A DNA stretch of 64,000 nt from Bolinopsis microptera (GCF_026151205.1 NC_087081.1:8243246-8307245), one strand, 5' to 3'; counted from the first letter of the stretch, positions 44,871 to 58,500 are shown. The notes: generated by a model from the letters alone, not told the origin. A program made the numbers and translations.

Positions 44871-47800
44871 GCACGAGTAAGTCTATCACTGTTCCACCCA
44901 AAGTTCTCGTGCAACTTCTTCTCGTTACAGTACACTCTGACAGTAGGTACGCAGGCTATACTGTACGTGTTAGCTGTCTCCAGATTCTCATCTACATCAA
45001 TCTGAAACACAAGTATAATTATTGTAATCTGATCTTCGTGGGACCCCTGTATATTAGGGGTCCCCATTGTCGGCCCCCTGTTTTAATCAATGCTGAAGAG
45101 TGTTATAGTGATGATGATTGATGTGGTGATAGCGTGTGTTGGAAATTGCTCAAAAACAAAAATCCTAATAACCAGTTAGCGACTTCCTCCGATTTTTGAA
45201 TATTTTGAATGATTTTGGTCGAGTTTCGATTGTTCTCGATTGACAATATTTTCCGGGAATGATTATTTCCCCGAAAAGTCTGGACACTGGTAACTGATAA
45301 TATAAATATCCCGCAAGGGTTGCCAGAGTATTATATGACTATGAGGACAATATATATATTACGCACCAAAGTCTATCAGCGCACATATCACATTACACAT
45401 TGTTTCATCCAGAACCGGAAAAAACTATAACAAATAATACCTTGGCTTAGTTATTATCGTGGATCGCCCGTAGCACTCAACAGTCAAGGTATTATTGTAT
45501 TTTTATCATCGTATAAAAATAAAGTAATTACGGCGGGATCATAACTAATTTGATGCACGATATCACGACAGGCCCTAGGAAAGTAGGAATCTCAATAACC
45601 AGCTAACAACTTCCTCTGATTTTTCAATATTTTGAATATAGTTTTGCTATTTTGGTCACGTTTGGATTAATATTGTCCTGGATTATTTAATTACATGTCA
45701 TATAGGCAAATAAAGTAATAACAGTGGGACAATCATTTACATTTTTCTTTGCTTGGTTGTGTCACGTTTGAAAGAACTTGTTGATCAAGTTTATTGATGT
45801 ACATATTATATATATATAATTAAGTCGGGGTTAAATTTTAATACTGGCATTGAGCCAACCAGGTTGCTCGGATAACTTCACATTGTGATGGTTACCATGG
45901 TTACCATGGTTACCATGGTTACCATGGTTAGTGGTTACCATGGTTACCATGGCTACCATGGTTACCACGGTTACCATGGTTGCAGATGATCACAATCATG
46001 CCTTATAAGACTATAAGTATAAATGGAGTGGTCTAGCTTAGTAGCAGGTCTATAATCATAAAATAATCCCTATCAAATCTCGGGGCCGTAGCTGGCTAGA
46101 AATACAATTAATGATTGAGGAACAAGAGCAGACAGGGGTAGGAAGGGTTAAATCATGATTGAAGATAAATGGAATGATATGAAGATTACAGTGGAGTGGT
46201 GGTACGTGCTTACTGCTTATATATGTATTAATAGTGTGGTAACCATGGTATTTGTAACCTACATGGTAACCATGGTAACCATATTATAGTATTAACCACA
46301 TAAATTAACTCACTTAATCTGACAGTTGCGTCTGGACAGTTTGATTCATATTACTTCGTGCAGTGGTTATAGTAAAGTACTAAATCTAATGGTTTCAATG
46401 TGAAGATGACCCGATTATTCCATATAAGGAGATACCTTTCTCTCCAGAGATCCTTTAGAAGGAATTGCTGGGAGAGAGGGAGCCCTTACTATGGTTACCA
46501 GTACACCCCTTCACTTCCAGCTTATATCGTGAATTACTTTTGTGTGTGAGAGAGAGGGGTGATCGATGGTGTAGTGTATAAACTATATGGTAACCGTGGA
46601 ATGCTGGGCTCTTTCTCTCAGTCCTGTTGTGTTATGTATAGAGGGAGTATTCGGTATCAGAGGGTTTATACTATTAGTAGTGGTATTTATACCTTATAGC
46701 TACGGGGGTGTGTTAATGGTATTGGTATACCAGGTACTCACTACTCACTGCTGATTGCTCGCAAGTATTTGCAAACAGTAAATTAGTGCTGCTATTGTAG
46801 CTCCACCCCTTTTTACATTTTTGCGGAATCCCTGTATTCAATTATAGTTGAGAAAACACACTAGAAGTGTGTTTTCTTCGAAATCCAGCTGAATTCCTCA
46901 ATTAAATTTAAAAACCGTTTATGAGTCTAGTTATTTATAATTTTATAATTTTTACTTGCTAAATTTTCTTAGCACCTTTTCTTTTTTCAATTGAATAAGG
47001 TAAAGCAAAGTTTGTTTTGCATAGTTCGTTAATTTGCATCAAAGTTCGTTTTCAGCTTATTTAACTTTAAATTTTACAAGAGAATTTCGGATCGGATGGT
47101 TTTTGTTGGAAAGTTGACACTTAATACCATTCAAGGTAATGTTATCATGGTAAAAATACCTTGTGTCTTATAAGGTAATGTTACTATGGTAACCATGAAA
47201 TGCTTGCCACCGGACAAAAAACCGATGGTAACACTAATTGGTGCTGACATACTATTTATTTACTAGCTGTGAAGTGTGAAGGAATTATGTGACTGTGCGA
47301 GTGTGCGCACTTCATGAAAAAAAAGTGCGCAAAAGTTACATGGTTCAGGTTGAAGGGTATCGATCATTCACGAAAAAGAGTTGGTGGTTACTATCATGGT
47401 AACAGTTGCTAATTGGTGTTTGTAGATTGTTGGTACTGGTAGCGAGCATAATTTATATTACTTCAACTTGGGCATAGTGACATTATTTTTGGGTTGGTAG
47501 TAATTTTATGAGGTGGTATACGGAAAATATCAAATTATAAAGGAGCGTTATTGAAGTAAACAGTTTACTGACGCACTAAATCATATCAATTTGACGAAAT
47601 ATGACAGTTATAGCCAAACGGTTTATATTAGATTTAAGCGCGAAAATTTTGTGATCTAATATTTTTATCAAATACAGTTTTTAGAAGTCCCTCTTTAATG
47701 TGGTTTGTCGTAAAATAACCACGTTGTACTTGAGGGGGCCGTGTTATATTATGATAGCTCTGATCCATCTTCCGTAGAATACTTTTCCCAGGTGCTGGCA

Positions 47801-50800
47801 TTTGAATTGAATTGAAAAGTGCTTCCTGGCAAGCCAGGAGGGTACGACTCTAATAACATATAATAATGTAACATATATATATATATAATATAAGCATAAA
47901 TGAAGGGCTGAAGACTGTGGGGGTCCCGGTCTGCTCAATCCTCTAATGAGAACTGTAAACAGAAGCTGGATCACCGCCTCTAGGAGTTTATAGCACGACT
48001 ATGGTATGATAGATTCGATATATATTAAACCAGCAAGACTCAAGAAATATATTATAAAATACAAAGTTAAACTTTTATATTCCACTTACTATAACTGGAA
48101 TTAGCACAGGGCTTCAATGCTCTGCCTTTTAGTGGCCACTTTGACCAGAGCCCCTTACGAAGAAGAAAAATATGTTATTCGAGTTTTTCATATAGAGGTG
48201 AAACAAATTTTGCATATTTGTAAGCCACAGGGACTGGTTGAACTTGGTTAAATCGCTTCCATCCCATTACATAGTACTCAATAAATGTAAAAGAATTCAT
48301 TTAAGAATTCATACTCCAGGGCAACATGGGCTGTGGTAGGTGACTCTTTTTGTGAATACATTTTAAAATAAAAAATGTGATATTTTTGGTAGGTTGTTAA
48401 AGCACTATACCGCAATGTTTAGTGGCATTATGCCAGTTGGACTCGAGGAACATAATTCAACGACACTGTTTATGTGCTTATGTGGTTGTCATTGTTTTAT
48501 AAATTCATACACGTTTAGTGGTTAAGGAGTTTTTAAAATTGTTTATTCATGTTTGTTTGCTTTATGAATAAAGCGAACAAATATGAATATTTATTACCAC
48601 TATTACCACCCAGACTCTTTGATAAAACTTTTAGTGGTAGAATATATAGGATTAATTTAGCATATGGAGTTCATCTTTTTATGAACACAAGTACTCAAAG
48701 TGCTTAAGTACTTTAGGAATTGTCAGTGTTGCAGTTATATAACAAGTACGATGAAATATTTCCTAGTATCTTCCTTTTTAGAGTCTGTTTCCTTTAACTT
48801 GCAGGATATAGACAACGTGGCAGTTTATATTACTTATATTACCGGATCCTCTTTGAGCAAGAGTGGAGAGTATGATATTTCAGTCTGTGACAAGTTGACC
48901 AACAGTGCAACAATGGATTAGCGTACAGGAGGTTGTGACTATACTATAAGGTGTGGTAAAATCCTTTTACCTGCTAATGGCTGAGTGAGAGGTCATAATT
49001 TTCTTTTCAAGTTCCGGTTTGATTAAATATCTTGAAGCTGTTCCATATTGTTTTTGCTTGAATTAGTAGAATTGAAAACAAATGCTCAAATGGTTGGGCA
49101 TTGCAAATTTTTGTACACCGTCGATGAGAGAGTTTCAAAACACTGATTGGACGAGTTCTCAAGAAAACTGCAACTTACAATCATCACGAAAAAAAAACTT
49201 GGTGAACCAATCAGCTTACAGTTGCAGCGGTGACCAATCTAATATAAAAATCGATTTTAAATATTGTATAATCAAATTGGCATCACTTCCCTAGGTTGAG
49301 TTTTACATTTATTAATAAATAAGTCCAGACGTCATTACATGATTGCTTTGTTTCGACCCCTTTTTCTTAACCTTGTAAAGTGCAGAGAGAATCTAATAAG
49401 CTTGTAGTACTCTCCGTCGCATCTTGTACGTGACACAATAATATCAGCTTAAACTTTAAACATTACACATCTTACTATATAATTGTAAGTTTCAATGGTA
49501 TATCTCTCACAGTTTCCGTCGAAAGTCGTGATAAAGTTGATGTCGTGGTGTCAGTAAAAGTTATGTCATAATCTCAAAACAAATAGATATTGTCTTGAGT
49601 CTCTCTTCAATATTTAATAATACGCATTTTACATGATTAGAAAGATCTTGATAAAGCAATGTTTTCAGTAGCAACACTGTTACTTTATAAATAGCAATGT
49701 AGCTATTACTTAAAAGTGATACTTAACATTCCCCAGCAATGACCTGTTATAATCCAATCTCGCGGAATCCTACAGTCAACTCCAAAGCAGGCTGACCTTA
49801 AACCTCGTACCAGTATAACCCACTCTCTACCTTCACAAGCAATTGTTACGACAGTAACCTTCTCTCATATCTATCTTGTGATTAGTGCATGGGCTGTGTA
49901 CACACGAGAACAAGAACATTTTACTCGTTCCCCTACCAAAACAGCGAAGAAGGACTGTCCACCAACAACCTCAGCTCGACGACAATGGCGGGATTCTCAA
50001 TATCAGGTCATGATCATTGCGGAGATCACAAGTCGGAAACTTCAAGTCCTAGAAAAGGGGGAAAGTATGGCATTGAGCAAGCAGTGCATTTAGGGAAAAA
50101 ACATCAAAGTAAGGCTTTCAAAAGGATAGAGAGTTTTTCAAAGATCGCTGCATTGCAGGAATCGAGAACGATTTCTTTTGTGGATAAAAATAAGCGACGG
50201 GGTTTCTTTTATCGATCAAAATCAGATGACCAACAGCAGTTTGGTCATGTTGTCAACTTTTTGGATTCTAATAATAATACCGAGAGTTCGAAATACAAAA
50301 GACACCACAGATCCGAGAATCAGCTCCCGATGATTGAAAATGCTGGTGGGTCCAAGGGAAAACCGTACATTGTAAGACGGCAATCAGATTTGTAGTTGTA
50401 ATTGTAGAAAACATGTTACACCATGTTCCATATTGAATGAGTTTTGTGTTGGAGATTTACATGTTATATATAGATGGCAAGGGTTGCTATAGTGACAGTT
50501 GGCAAGGGTATTCGTACGCTATTTCTCTGGGTGCAGAGAATGTAAATCTGTGGTGTGATATCTTGATATATTATCACAGCGTAATAATTTGTGTAAATTG
50601 TGTTGTGTACGATATTCAGCTCAACACTGTAAGATTGTAGTGATAAATGCAGATACTTTGGATAACTATCATCATTTAAAAGATATCTTATTGTTTTATG
50701 CAAAAAGAAATTATTCAGTTATTGGCGAACCTTTTTCTGTTGAAATTTTTGTATTCATTTTACCCTCCATAGATCTATCATTCCATTCCAACAATTTTCC

Positions 50801-51572
50801 TTAAATTGACGGTGAACCACTCACACTAGCTCACTTTAAATAAAAATCAATTAAGTTTTTAAATGTTTTAAAGTGAGTGGAGATTTTTATTGAAAATTAT
50901 GATCAATCCACTCAAGAGAGCGGATAATGAAAAAATGTTTATGAATCGTTGTATAGCCGTGCCATGTATAGAAGTGTACACACAACATATTCTCGGTTGG
51001 TTTACTATATAGCCCCTACAGTGATCCCTCTACAGTAAGATTGAAATCTTTATTTTCACTTTGGAAGTGTCAGGCGTTTCAAACCCAAAATCTGCTTATT
51101 CTAAATTTAGTCCACGCATGTGCGATACGACTAGGGCCACGGAGGGCCTCAAACAATAATTATTTTTTAAAAGGTACCTTGTAGAACAGTACTTCAGGAA
51201 ACATCTGGATAACGTGTGGTAAAGCAAAATTCATCTGAAGGAAGTTTTTCATCAATAATTTTGTTCAACAATATTCCATATCAATATAACGATGAAATTT
51301 ATAGATACAAGTTATATAGATACATCGAAATTTGATTCGCTGAAAAATATTAAACAATAAACTTTTGTTTGATTCTTGGAAATTAATTGTATTAAAAACA
51401 GTATTTTAATAAATATTACCTGGTGACATGGTCTACACCATTCTGCTGTGAAAATTACGATAAGTAGAGTGTGTTTCTTTTCTTTTAGGATACTCTTGAA
51501 GGCTGTTAGTGTTCTGATAGTCTCCCAGTCCTTAGGGGACACAGCTGTCTCCTTCATAAAGTTATTTTTCAT
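44849..51572 (-). CDS. thioredoxin
   Basis: Three phase-0 exons on the - strand: 51572-51420, 51234-51178 and 45001-44849; 120 aa from the first Met (116 from the second). The redox site reads FTAEWCRPC, so the usual Gly after the first Cys is Arg. The cis-proline loop is ACVPT, preceded by the family strand IDVDENLETANTYSI. Exon 2 (57 nt) supplies the helix FALPHVIQMFPEVLFYK. The length fits a cytosolic disulfide reductase. Intron 2 is about 6.2 kb and holds a small + strand gene. The last six codons and the stop (INVSDY, stop) are formed by the 16-bp minisatellite. Confidence 0.85.
45068..45880. other. intron of the thioredoxin gene, no other gene
   Basis: AT-rich; two related blocks (CTAATAACCAGTTAGCGACTTC near 45165 and TCAATAACCAGCTAACAACTTC near 45592) indicate an internal duplication. 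Confidence 0.4.
45885..45985. repeat. GGTTACCAT 9-bp microsatellite
   Basis: About ten units of ATGGTTACC with interruptions. The unit is part of the palindrome GGTTACCATGGTTACC; isolated copies of GGTAACCATGGTAACC-type sequence recur through 46240-47400. Confidence 0.85.
45990..48800. other. thioredoxin intron, gene-poor
   Basis: Scattered GGTAACCATGGTAACC-like palindromes, an AT microsatellite near 47872-47892, and no supported exon. Confidence 0.4.
48805..48921 (+). CDS. possible orphan terminal exon, F5/8-like
   Basis: After a good acceptor (CCTTTAACTTGCAG), a 39-codon frame reads NVAVYITYITGSSLSKSG, then EYDISVCDK, and ends in TAG. The pattern (a NVAVY strand, then ISVC) recalls the middle of F5/8-type C modules. 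It is short, stands alone and lies in the thioredoxin intron on the opposite strand. It could be a relic. Confidence 0.3.
   Translation, partial: DIDNVAVYITYITGSSLSKSGEYDISVCDKLTNSATMD
49498..49575. repeat. dispersed repeat, copy 2
   Basis: Related to 40337-40420 (see that entry). Confidence 0.6.
49889..50395 (+). CDS. small basic protein with N-myristoylation signal, nested gene
   Basis: Single open frame of 168 codons from ATG at 49889. It starts MGCVHTR, which fits the N-myristoylation consensus (Gly2, small residue at 6), with Cys3 available for palmitoylation, so inner-face membrane anchoring is likely. The rest is hydrophilic, rich in Lys, Arg, Ser and Asn, without transmembrane segments or known domains (KKHQSKAFKRIESFSKIA; SSKYKRHHRSENQ). 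It ends VRRQSDL. It lies inside thioredoxin intron 2 on the opposite strand. Length and composition argue for a real gene; a novel signalling adaptor is only a guess. Confidence 0.6.
   Translation: MGCVHTRTRTFYSFPYQNSEEGLSTNNLSSTTMAGFSISGHDHCGDHKSETSSPRKGGKYGIEQAVHLGKKHQSKAFKRIESFSKIAALQESRTISFVDKNKRRGFFYRSKSDDQQQFGHVVNFLDSNNNTESSKYKRHHRSENQLPMIENAGGSKGKPYIVRRQSDL
50396..51177. other. thioredoxin intron, no gene; short hairpin
   Basis: Contains an inverted repeat (CTCACTTTAAA ... TTTAAAGTGAG, 50830-50878). The block TGATCAATCCACTCAAGAGAG (about 50900-50920) recurs inverted near 54822-54845 in the receptor gene. Remaining open frames are unsupported. Confidence 0.4.
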
Positions 51573-51730
51573 AATTATGTTGCAACCAAAGATCGCACTA
51601 TTGACTCTATCAAATCAATTATTTTCATAAATATTTCCCAAAAAACAAGAAAATCTAACTACAAATACATATTGATTATGATACTATAAGTATAATTGGT
51701 CAGACTAGAATCCTTTTACGGGAGAGAATA

Positions 51731-51869
51731 TCAATTATAAACCTGCGATGGTTTTACAGCATCAGGATGAGCAACGGGAAGATTGTGGTTATTTGATATA
51801 ACAGTCGAATCTGAATCTTTCTGTTCCTTTGATGAGGGGGAAACCTCATTTCGGTTCATTTCTCTCGCC
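51731..51869 (-). CDS. possible small exon or ORF of unknown affiliation
   Basis: Behind an acceptor (GATTGTTCAG) the - strand has a frame of 46 codons that contains MNRNEVSPSSKEQKDSDS and ends PSQVYN-stop. A weak donor (CAG|GTTTAT) lies just before the stop. The hydrophilic Ser/Asp-rich composition is protein-like. It sits between the thioredoxin start and the receptor's last exon, and its entry phase (2) fits neither. It could be an alternative 5' exon of thioredoxin or a separate relic. Confidence 0.25.
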
Positions 51870-52520
51870 CTGAACAATCCGGTTGGAAAAATAATTTTAG
51901 CACTGTCAATTAAATTATTTCATAAAATTTCGATTGGAAATTATCCAGCGTATTGAAAAAAGGTAAGCATGGAAGATTAAATTCTTCATCAACAAAATGA
52001 TACACAAAGTAGATTCGATTTTGAACAGACATTTATCGAAATATAAGCTATGCAGAACAGAAGAAGCACAAAAACGATCGAGTGACAGTCCCTTCACCAC
52101 GAAAACCTCATAACCTGTCAAATATATATCACAGGGACTCATTAAGGTACCGTTACCCGTTATCAAGTCATATCAAGTAAATATGGCTTCTTTATAGCCA
52201 CCGTTATTACAATTGCAACTTTGTCGATAGATATTGTCTTTATTGCGACCAGTAAGATGAAGTAACACCATTTTTAAATTCATCCTTTAAAACGTTTGGG
52301 AATATCTAATTTAAACGTTTAAAGATCCCCACTTATTATTACTAACACAAAGCATTTTAATGCTAAATAAACAATTCGGTACGATTTTAATAATAAGCTA
52401 GATAGAATTTAAATATAGTTTCTCATGCAAACAGATAAAGAAGTTGTATCCTAAGAATGTTCAGGTCTATACGCAAATTGTAAAATAAATCTATAATCTA
52501 TATGAATAAAGAACGGGTCC
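51870..52520. other. intergenic spacer
   Basis: AT-rich, between the receptor's stop and the thioredoxin gene; presumably includes the receptor's 3' UTR. Nothing else recognised. Confidence 0.4.
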
Positions 52521-55500
52521 CTAAAGTGCTGATCCTGATTCGAGAGTAGAGGCAATGTTACATTCAGTGGTTTGGGTTTGAAGTTCCTTATCTATCACAA
52601 CTTTGTCTTTTTCGGCCACTTTCGGTATCTGAAATATTTTTATAAGTTAACTTTATTCAGCCATTTATTGCATTCATTCGAGGAGAATAACAATTTGTAA
52701 TGGAATTTGTTTCATTCGAGAAGCATACGTACATACGTACATGTCCAATTATCATAGCACAGTAAAAGTAATATGGTGGAATCAAGCGTGCGGGAAAATT
52801 AGTTGATGTTTGATAATGGCTCATTTCATTTAGCATGCATGCAAAATTGGGTGCTTCGAATTGCTTTTGGGCAGCTGATATCATTCGTAGCGCCGTACTT
52901 TTCAAAAATTTTAGCTTGTTCAAAAACAAAGCTGTGACCCTTATCCAAAAAATCGAAATTTGATAATCTACGATCTGCTGCTTCGAAAATTTGCTTCAAA
53001 TTCAATATTGCTGTACCTTAATATTACAGCTTCACAAAGTATTTTGTACATTAGTAAGCTTATACGCACATTTTTACTGACTTTTTGGCTTCTCACCTGA
53101 GAATATCCACCTCTGATCCCTATCTGCAAATTAACGAATAACTAGACATAAATTTATTAGTTTCGACCACAATGCTGCAATTGCATGCATATAAAGCTAA
53201 AGCACGATCAGTGTTTTATCTTTATTTATTTATTTTTGATATTTGTAATATCGCAACAGCACAATTATAGATTGGCTGATTTATTTAATTTTATAGATGG
53301 CGGTAGATACATATCATTGAAGTGAGAATAACTACAGTCACGGAAATGACGATCCTGACAATGAAGATCCGATCCTTTTTAAAAGATAAAGTACGATGTG
53401 TACGATACGAATCTTACCACTAAACACTCATTGTTGTTCCAAAATATTCACTTTCCAGTGGATTATGTACAGGATAATAACCAGGATTAAACAAATCAGG
53501 CATGCATTATAAGGATACTTTGTTTCATAGAAAATTTCTTATTTCATTGAAAGATTAAAGATTAAGAGATGTTGCAAATCAAAAACGTTGTAGTTAGTGT
53601 ATGAAAGATAAACAGGTTAACGCTTTTGGGTTCAAAAGCAAACGTTTGTTCTTTATACCACTTTGCTTACCAGATTCGATTTTTCACTTGCTTCACTTTC
53701 CTATGATTTTGGTAATTGAATTCAAGTTCAACAGAAAATGGGGAGTTTAGTTTGGGTGTGGTTTGTAACACAGGGTTTTAAATTCGGAATTGGGTTTACA
53801 AAGGTTTACAGACTATATAATATGGAGGATCTTAATAAACTCATTAATAATTGACTCATATACTTTATAATTGAGATGGTTCTTACCCCACTAAGCATAT
53901 TAGCCGCTGATATCAAGCCTGCCTCGGCTCCTGGTTTGGCGTGCAATGGTTGGTTACACATGTGGCAATGCTGCGACTCTAGGAAGGACTTTCTCTTTTC
54001 TGTTCGGCTCATTTCTAGATTCTGAAACGGTTTCAAATCAATTCATGTGATTACGAAAAACATATCTGTATAAATCTAAAGAATGATACTTATTATGAAT
54101 TGTTTAAAAGTATAAACGTGGATTCTGGTGCGGATATGGGGCGAAACTTTTTGATACGTGGCAGGAATTAAGCATCAACTTCCACTATTGACCAATCAAA
54201 CCCCAGAGTCCGCTGTCATGTATCAAAATAATTTGTTTCACCTCCGACCAGAGTTCACGTAAATGATTTTTGCAATACATGAAATATTATTATTATACAT
54301 GTATGATTGTATCTTAATAAGATGTAATTAGCTTACTTTCATTGCATCCTTCGCAAAGCATATCTTATTTCTCTCAGGGTAGAAAACTATGATAAGCACT
54401 TTCTTGTAGAAGATAAGTATTAGGAATGACAGAGCTATCGTTTGAGCGGCGATAACAATCAAAAACTTTTGCCATATCCCTGGAAAATAAGTTCATTCAA
54501 GAAATTGAAAATCTGCTCTTCAAACTTTAACATTGTAAAAGACTGAATAATTTAAAATCACTTCGCTTTTGATAATATGATTTACAATTTATGACAGTAA
54601 ATTTTGAAGGGCGCGAAGCTATAAATTGGAAGGTACTATTTGGAATTAAATCGAATATTTTATTCTCACCGGCTGTTACAAAGTAGGACGATCCGAACGC
54701 TACCATAACTATCATTGCTATGGTTAGAGCTAAACAAATATACTTCGCTTCCTGTGAAACGTTTTAATGAATAATTTTACAATTTGTTCGAATTTCTAAT
54801 GGTAATCTGATTTCGTTCTCTTGAGTGGGTCGATCATATAATTGATATTTTTGGGACAAGGAGAGAGTCTTCACTCAGTTTTTTGTTTGAAAAACTGAGT
54901 GGAGGCTCTCATTTTGTCCAAAAAATATTAATTATATTATCTTATTATTCGAATTTCATTATTGCCTTTCACAACTGTGCCCAATGTAAAACGTGTATTT
55001 CTGTTATGGAATTATAACCCAAATCAAAACTTACATGGAAATTGGAAGGAAGCTTCCGGACTTTGTAGCTTAAAATAAGACTCAGAATAGAGAAGAATGC
55101 TATGTATCCAACAGGGACCGCTAGAGCAATGACTGTGTCTTGTGAATGCACTCCTGAACACACCAGTAGCACTGTCCTGAGGTAATGTTGATAAAAACCA
55201 ATTATATGAAATATTATGTCATAAATTCCAACAATTAAAATTAGGTTTAAAAATTATAAACACACTGTACCTATCGTTAGGGAACTCTTCCTGTCTCTTG
55301 AGTGGGTGCCAGATGATAACAAACATGAGAATGATCATCTGTAGGAGCACTAACATCATACACACCATACCCTGCCACATCGGTTGTAAGTACTTCGGAG
55401 GTCCACCAGCTGACTTGATGGACTGAAAAAGTAATCACGTTAAGTACTTAATTGCCTGACAAGAAGAATGATACTAACATGGAATACCCTGCTCCCGATC

Positions 55501-58500
55501 ATGTATGAATATAATTTTGCCGAGCAGTTAGTTATGACTGACAATTCATAAAGATATTTTCTAACAAAATTTAAATCTGATAGGGAAATTTAACCTGATA
55601 GGGAAAATACAAAATAGTATACCTGAAAGAAGAGTATGTAAATCCTGAATGTCTTCAAAAATACCGGCACAATCGTTAGTGTACCAAAAAGTACTCCAGT
55701 CATCAGCTGCATCTGAGGACGATGTTCAGTAGAGGATATTTGTCGGTTAGTATCTTAATTATGATCACAAGTTTCCGTACATTTGTATACCTCCGAGGTT
55801 GCATGAATTGCATGCTTGAAAGTCATCTTGCAATACGAACGAGGTGATGTGCTTTTGTATTCAAGACGAATTAGAAGTGTCGGATTATTTATTTCTTGGC
55901 AGTAACTGTGAGTATTTGCACATACATTCAGTTATTTAGTAATTAGGGATTGTGTGGAATCATTAATTTAATTAGTAATTAGTAATCAGTAATTACCAGA
56001 CAAACAGGTGACGATGGTTCTCCAATAGAAAAGAAGGTAGATATAAATCCGAGGAATATACCAGCAAGTAACACCAAACAAAGCTCCCTACTGCTTGCTT
56101 TCACCAGCGGTGTGTCCCTGAATTCGAGCTAGGTTCAAAATTTAAAAAAATTGTTTTTTATGAAATCTATGATAAGTGATAACCGATGAATTACATTACC
56201 ATGAAATTTGGACATAGCAGTTACCTAAACTTGGTGAATATCACGATTGTCATAGCAGTCAATATCATTCCAATGAGTGATATGATGATAAGAACTATTG
56301 CTGCAGGGTGTTTATAGTCCAGAAATGTTCTAGGGATCTCCGTACAATTTGTCTTCTCATCGTTTGTCCTTTTAAAAATATAAGTTGTTATGTAAAATGG
56401 TCGGTCTTGCTACTTTACAATGGTATAAAGATACTGGGTATAAAAGCTGATCAGTTTAATTTGTGATGGATTCCCCAAAAGAATCTACATAGAATGGGCC
56501 GCCCCTGTATTTCAAGTTTAGATGGAATGAAGAATGAAGATAAATAAATAAACTTACTCCATGCCCCGTTCGCATCTCTCACATTTAAGAGAATTCGTCG
56601 TATTTGAGAAATAGTAATCATCACAGTTAATACACTCCCAACAAGTCTTCTTCTCCTGCAAAATGTAAAGTTTTGAAAACCACTCCTTACACCGATCTTA
56701 ACGTTAATAAAAAGGTATGGTACACTTCTAGTTTTAATAATTATACTTATAGTCCTGTGCAAGTTGTAATTTCAAAGACAGGGAAGACAAAACTGGCAAC
56801 TGTTGCGGCACAATGTTTACCAGAGTTCTCTTCCACTGTCCGGGAGTACAGTCGACGCTGCATTTAGATACAGGTACAGGACTATTTCCAAAAGGAACTG
56901 TGTCATAATCGTCAACATATAATCCTGTCATATCCCAGTATCCTATGTCGTGGAGTGCGTCCTCTACTGCATCTGAACGGTTGTTGTACGTAAAACTGTA
57001 ATCAATTCTACCATACTATTATAGACAATTATTACATCTTTTTTTTCTTTTTTTTTTTTCTTCTTTCTCTCAATTAGTACGTCTTGAAACCAGGAAATGT
57101 TGTAATTTTCAGCTGCTCGGTGACAAAAACTACTGTTTCTGTGAGTACCATTAAAGCATTAACTGAACGAATTGTTATGTCAGCTGTACAAATTATGCTG
57201 TTCATTTTGATGAGGGAAATTCCGCAATCAAACGGTCTAGAATTATGGTTAAAATAAAACTGAAATAACAAATACTGTTCATTGAACTCACCTGAAGTGC
57301 TGTCTTCTAGCTGACTGTGTTTGACGGTCAGATAGGTGAACATCGCTTCGAAGTCTCCTGTTGTATCGTTAAATCTCAATTCCTTTCTGGTCCGAGTTCG
57401 AGTTACACCTGCAAAGACAGCAAAGGGCTTATCTAAAAATAACATTATGTCTGCAGATTACTCACACAATGAACTGCAATGGCTTAAATCGGCAAAGATG
57501 CTTGCGGAGGGATTGCGTTAAATTAGCTTTTAATCGTTCATATTTTTGTTGTTGCTTTAAGCCATAAATTCCAGCAAGCGTATAAATGTTTAAATAATTG
57601 AATGGTGGCAATGTTGAACTTGAAATATGGTGTTAATGTTCACTGTCTGTTCATCTGAAATTAATGCGAATTCCATACACACTGCTTTATAGCCGAACGT
57701 ATAATTGTGTTGTTAGCTCATTCTACTTAAAGCGTGATTTGATAACCTTGTACCTTCATAACTTTTAACTTGTTCAATCATGTGCACGGGGATTTCTCCT
57801 GGGATTAAGGTGTCAAAATGCCTTTTCTTAGTCAAGAAATTTTGAAAAATCAATGTTTTATCAATCTTTAAAAGTTGAATCTAGATTTGTTTAGATACTG
57901 TTAAATATCATCTCGCAGAGTCAATATAGATCAAAACCAATCGATTATATAATTTATTATACAAACAGAATTCATTTAACTTCTGATCGATGTTAATTTA
58001 TCTAAAAAAAGTTAACACACGTTTTATACCTCTTTTCGCGCGAAAAAAAGGCAACTGGGTGACTTCATTAACCAATGAATTTAAGTTGTATCAGAAGTGA
58101 ATGTGATGATGCCAAATACCTGTTATGAGCTCTTGAAATATACATTTTCCTATCGCCGAGTTTCTTAGGAAGTAGAGATCAGTCGTGTTTGAAATAGGTT
58201 TCGCTGCCTGATAGAATTCTATAAGTGACTTATGATTAAAAGTTTTATTTTGTCTTTGCCTAATGATGATATGAGTTATATTTTGTTCACTTTTACACTT
58301 TTGCTCACATCACTCACAGTCAGCCGCTCTGACATGGTTAAACACCTTCCTTGTGTTGTTGGTTAATCATATGAGCGGGATATAAATACCTCATTTCATT
58401 TCATTACTGTTTGTACAATATACAATGTACAATGTACAATGTACAATGTACAATGTACAATGTACAATGTACAATGTACAATGTACAATGTACAATATAC

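Noticed and set aside
53390-53430. Additional receptor tail exon
   Set aside because: A donor-like GTAAGA is present, but every phase-0 reading begins with or meets a stop, and the neighbouring exons join without it.
56451-56762. 103-codon - strand open frame across receptor exon 14
   Set aside because: Out of frame with the cysteine-rich exon, which has matching splice sites and family residues.
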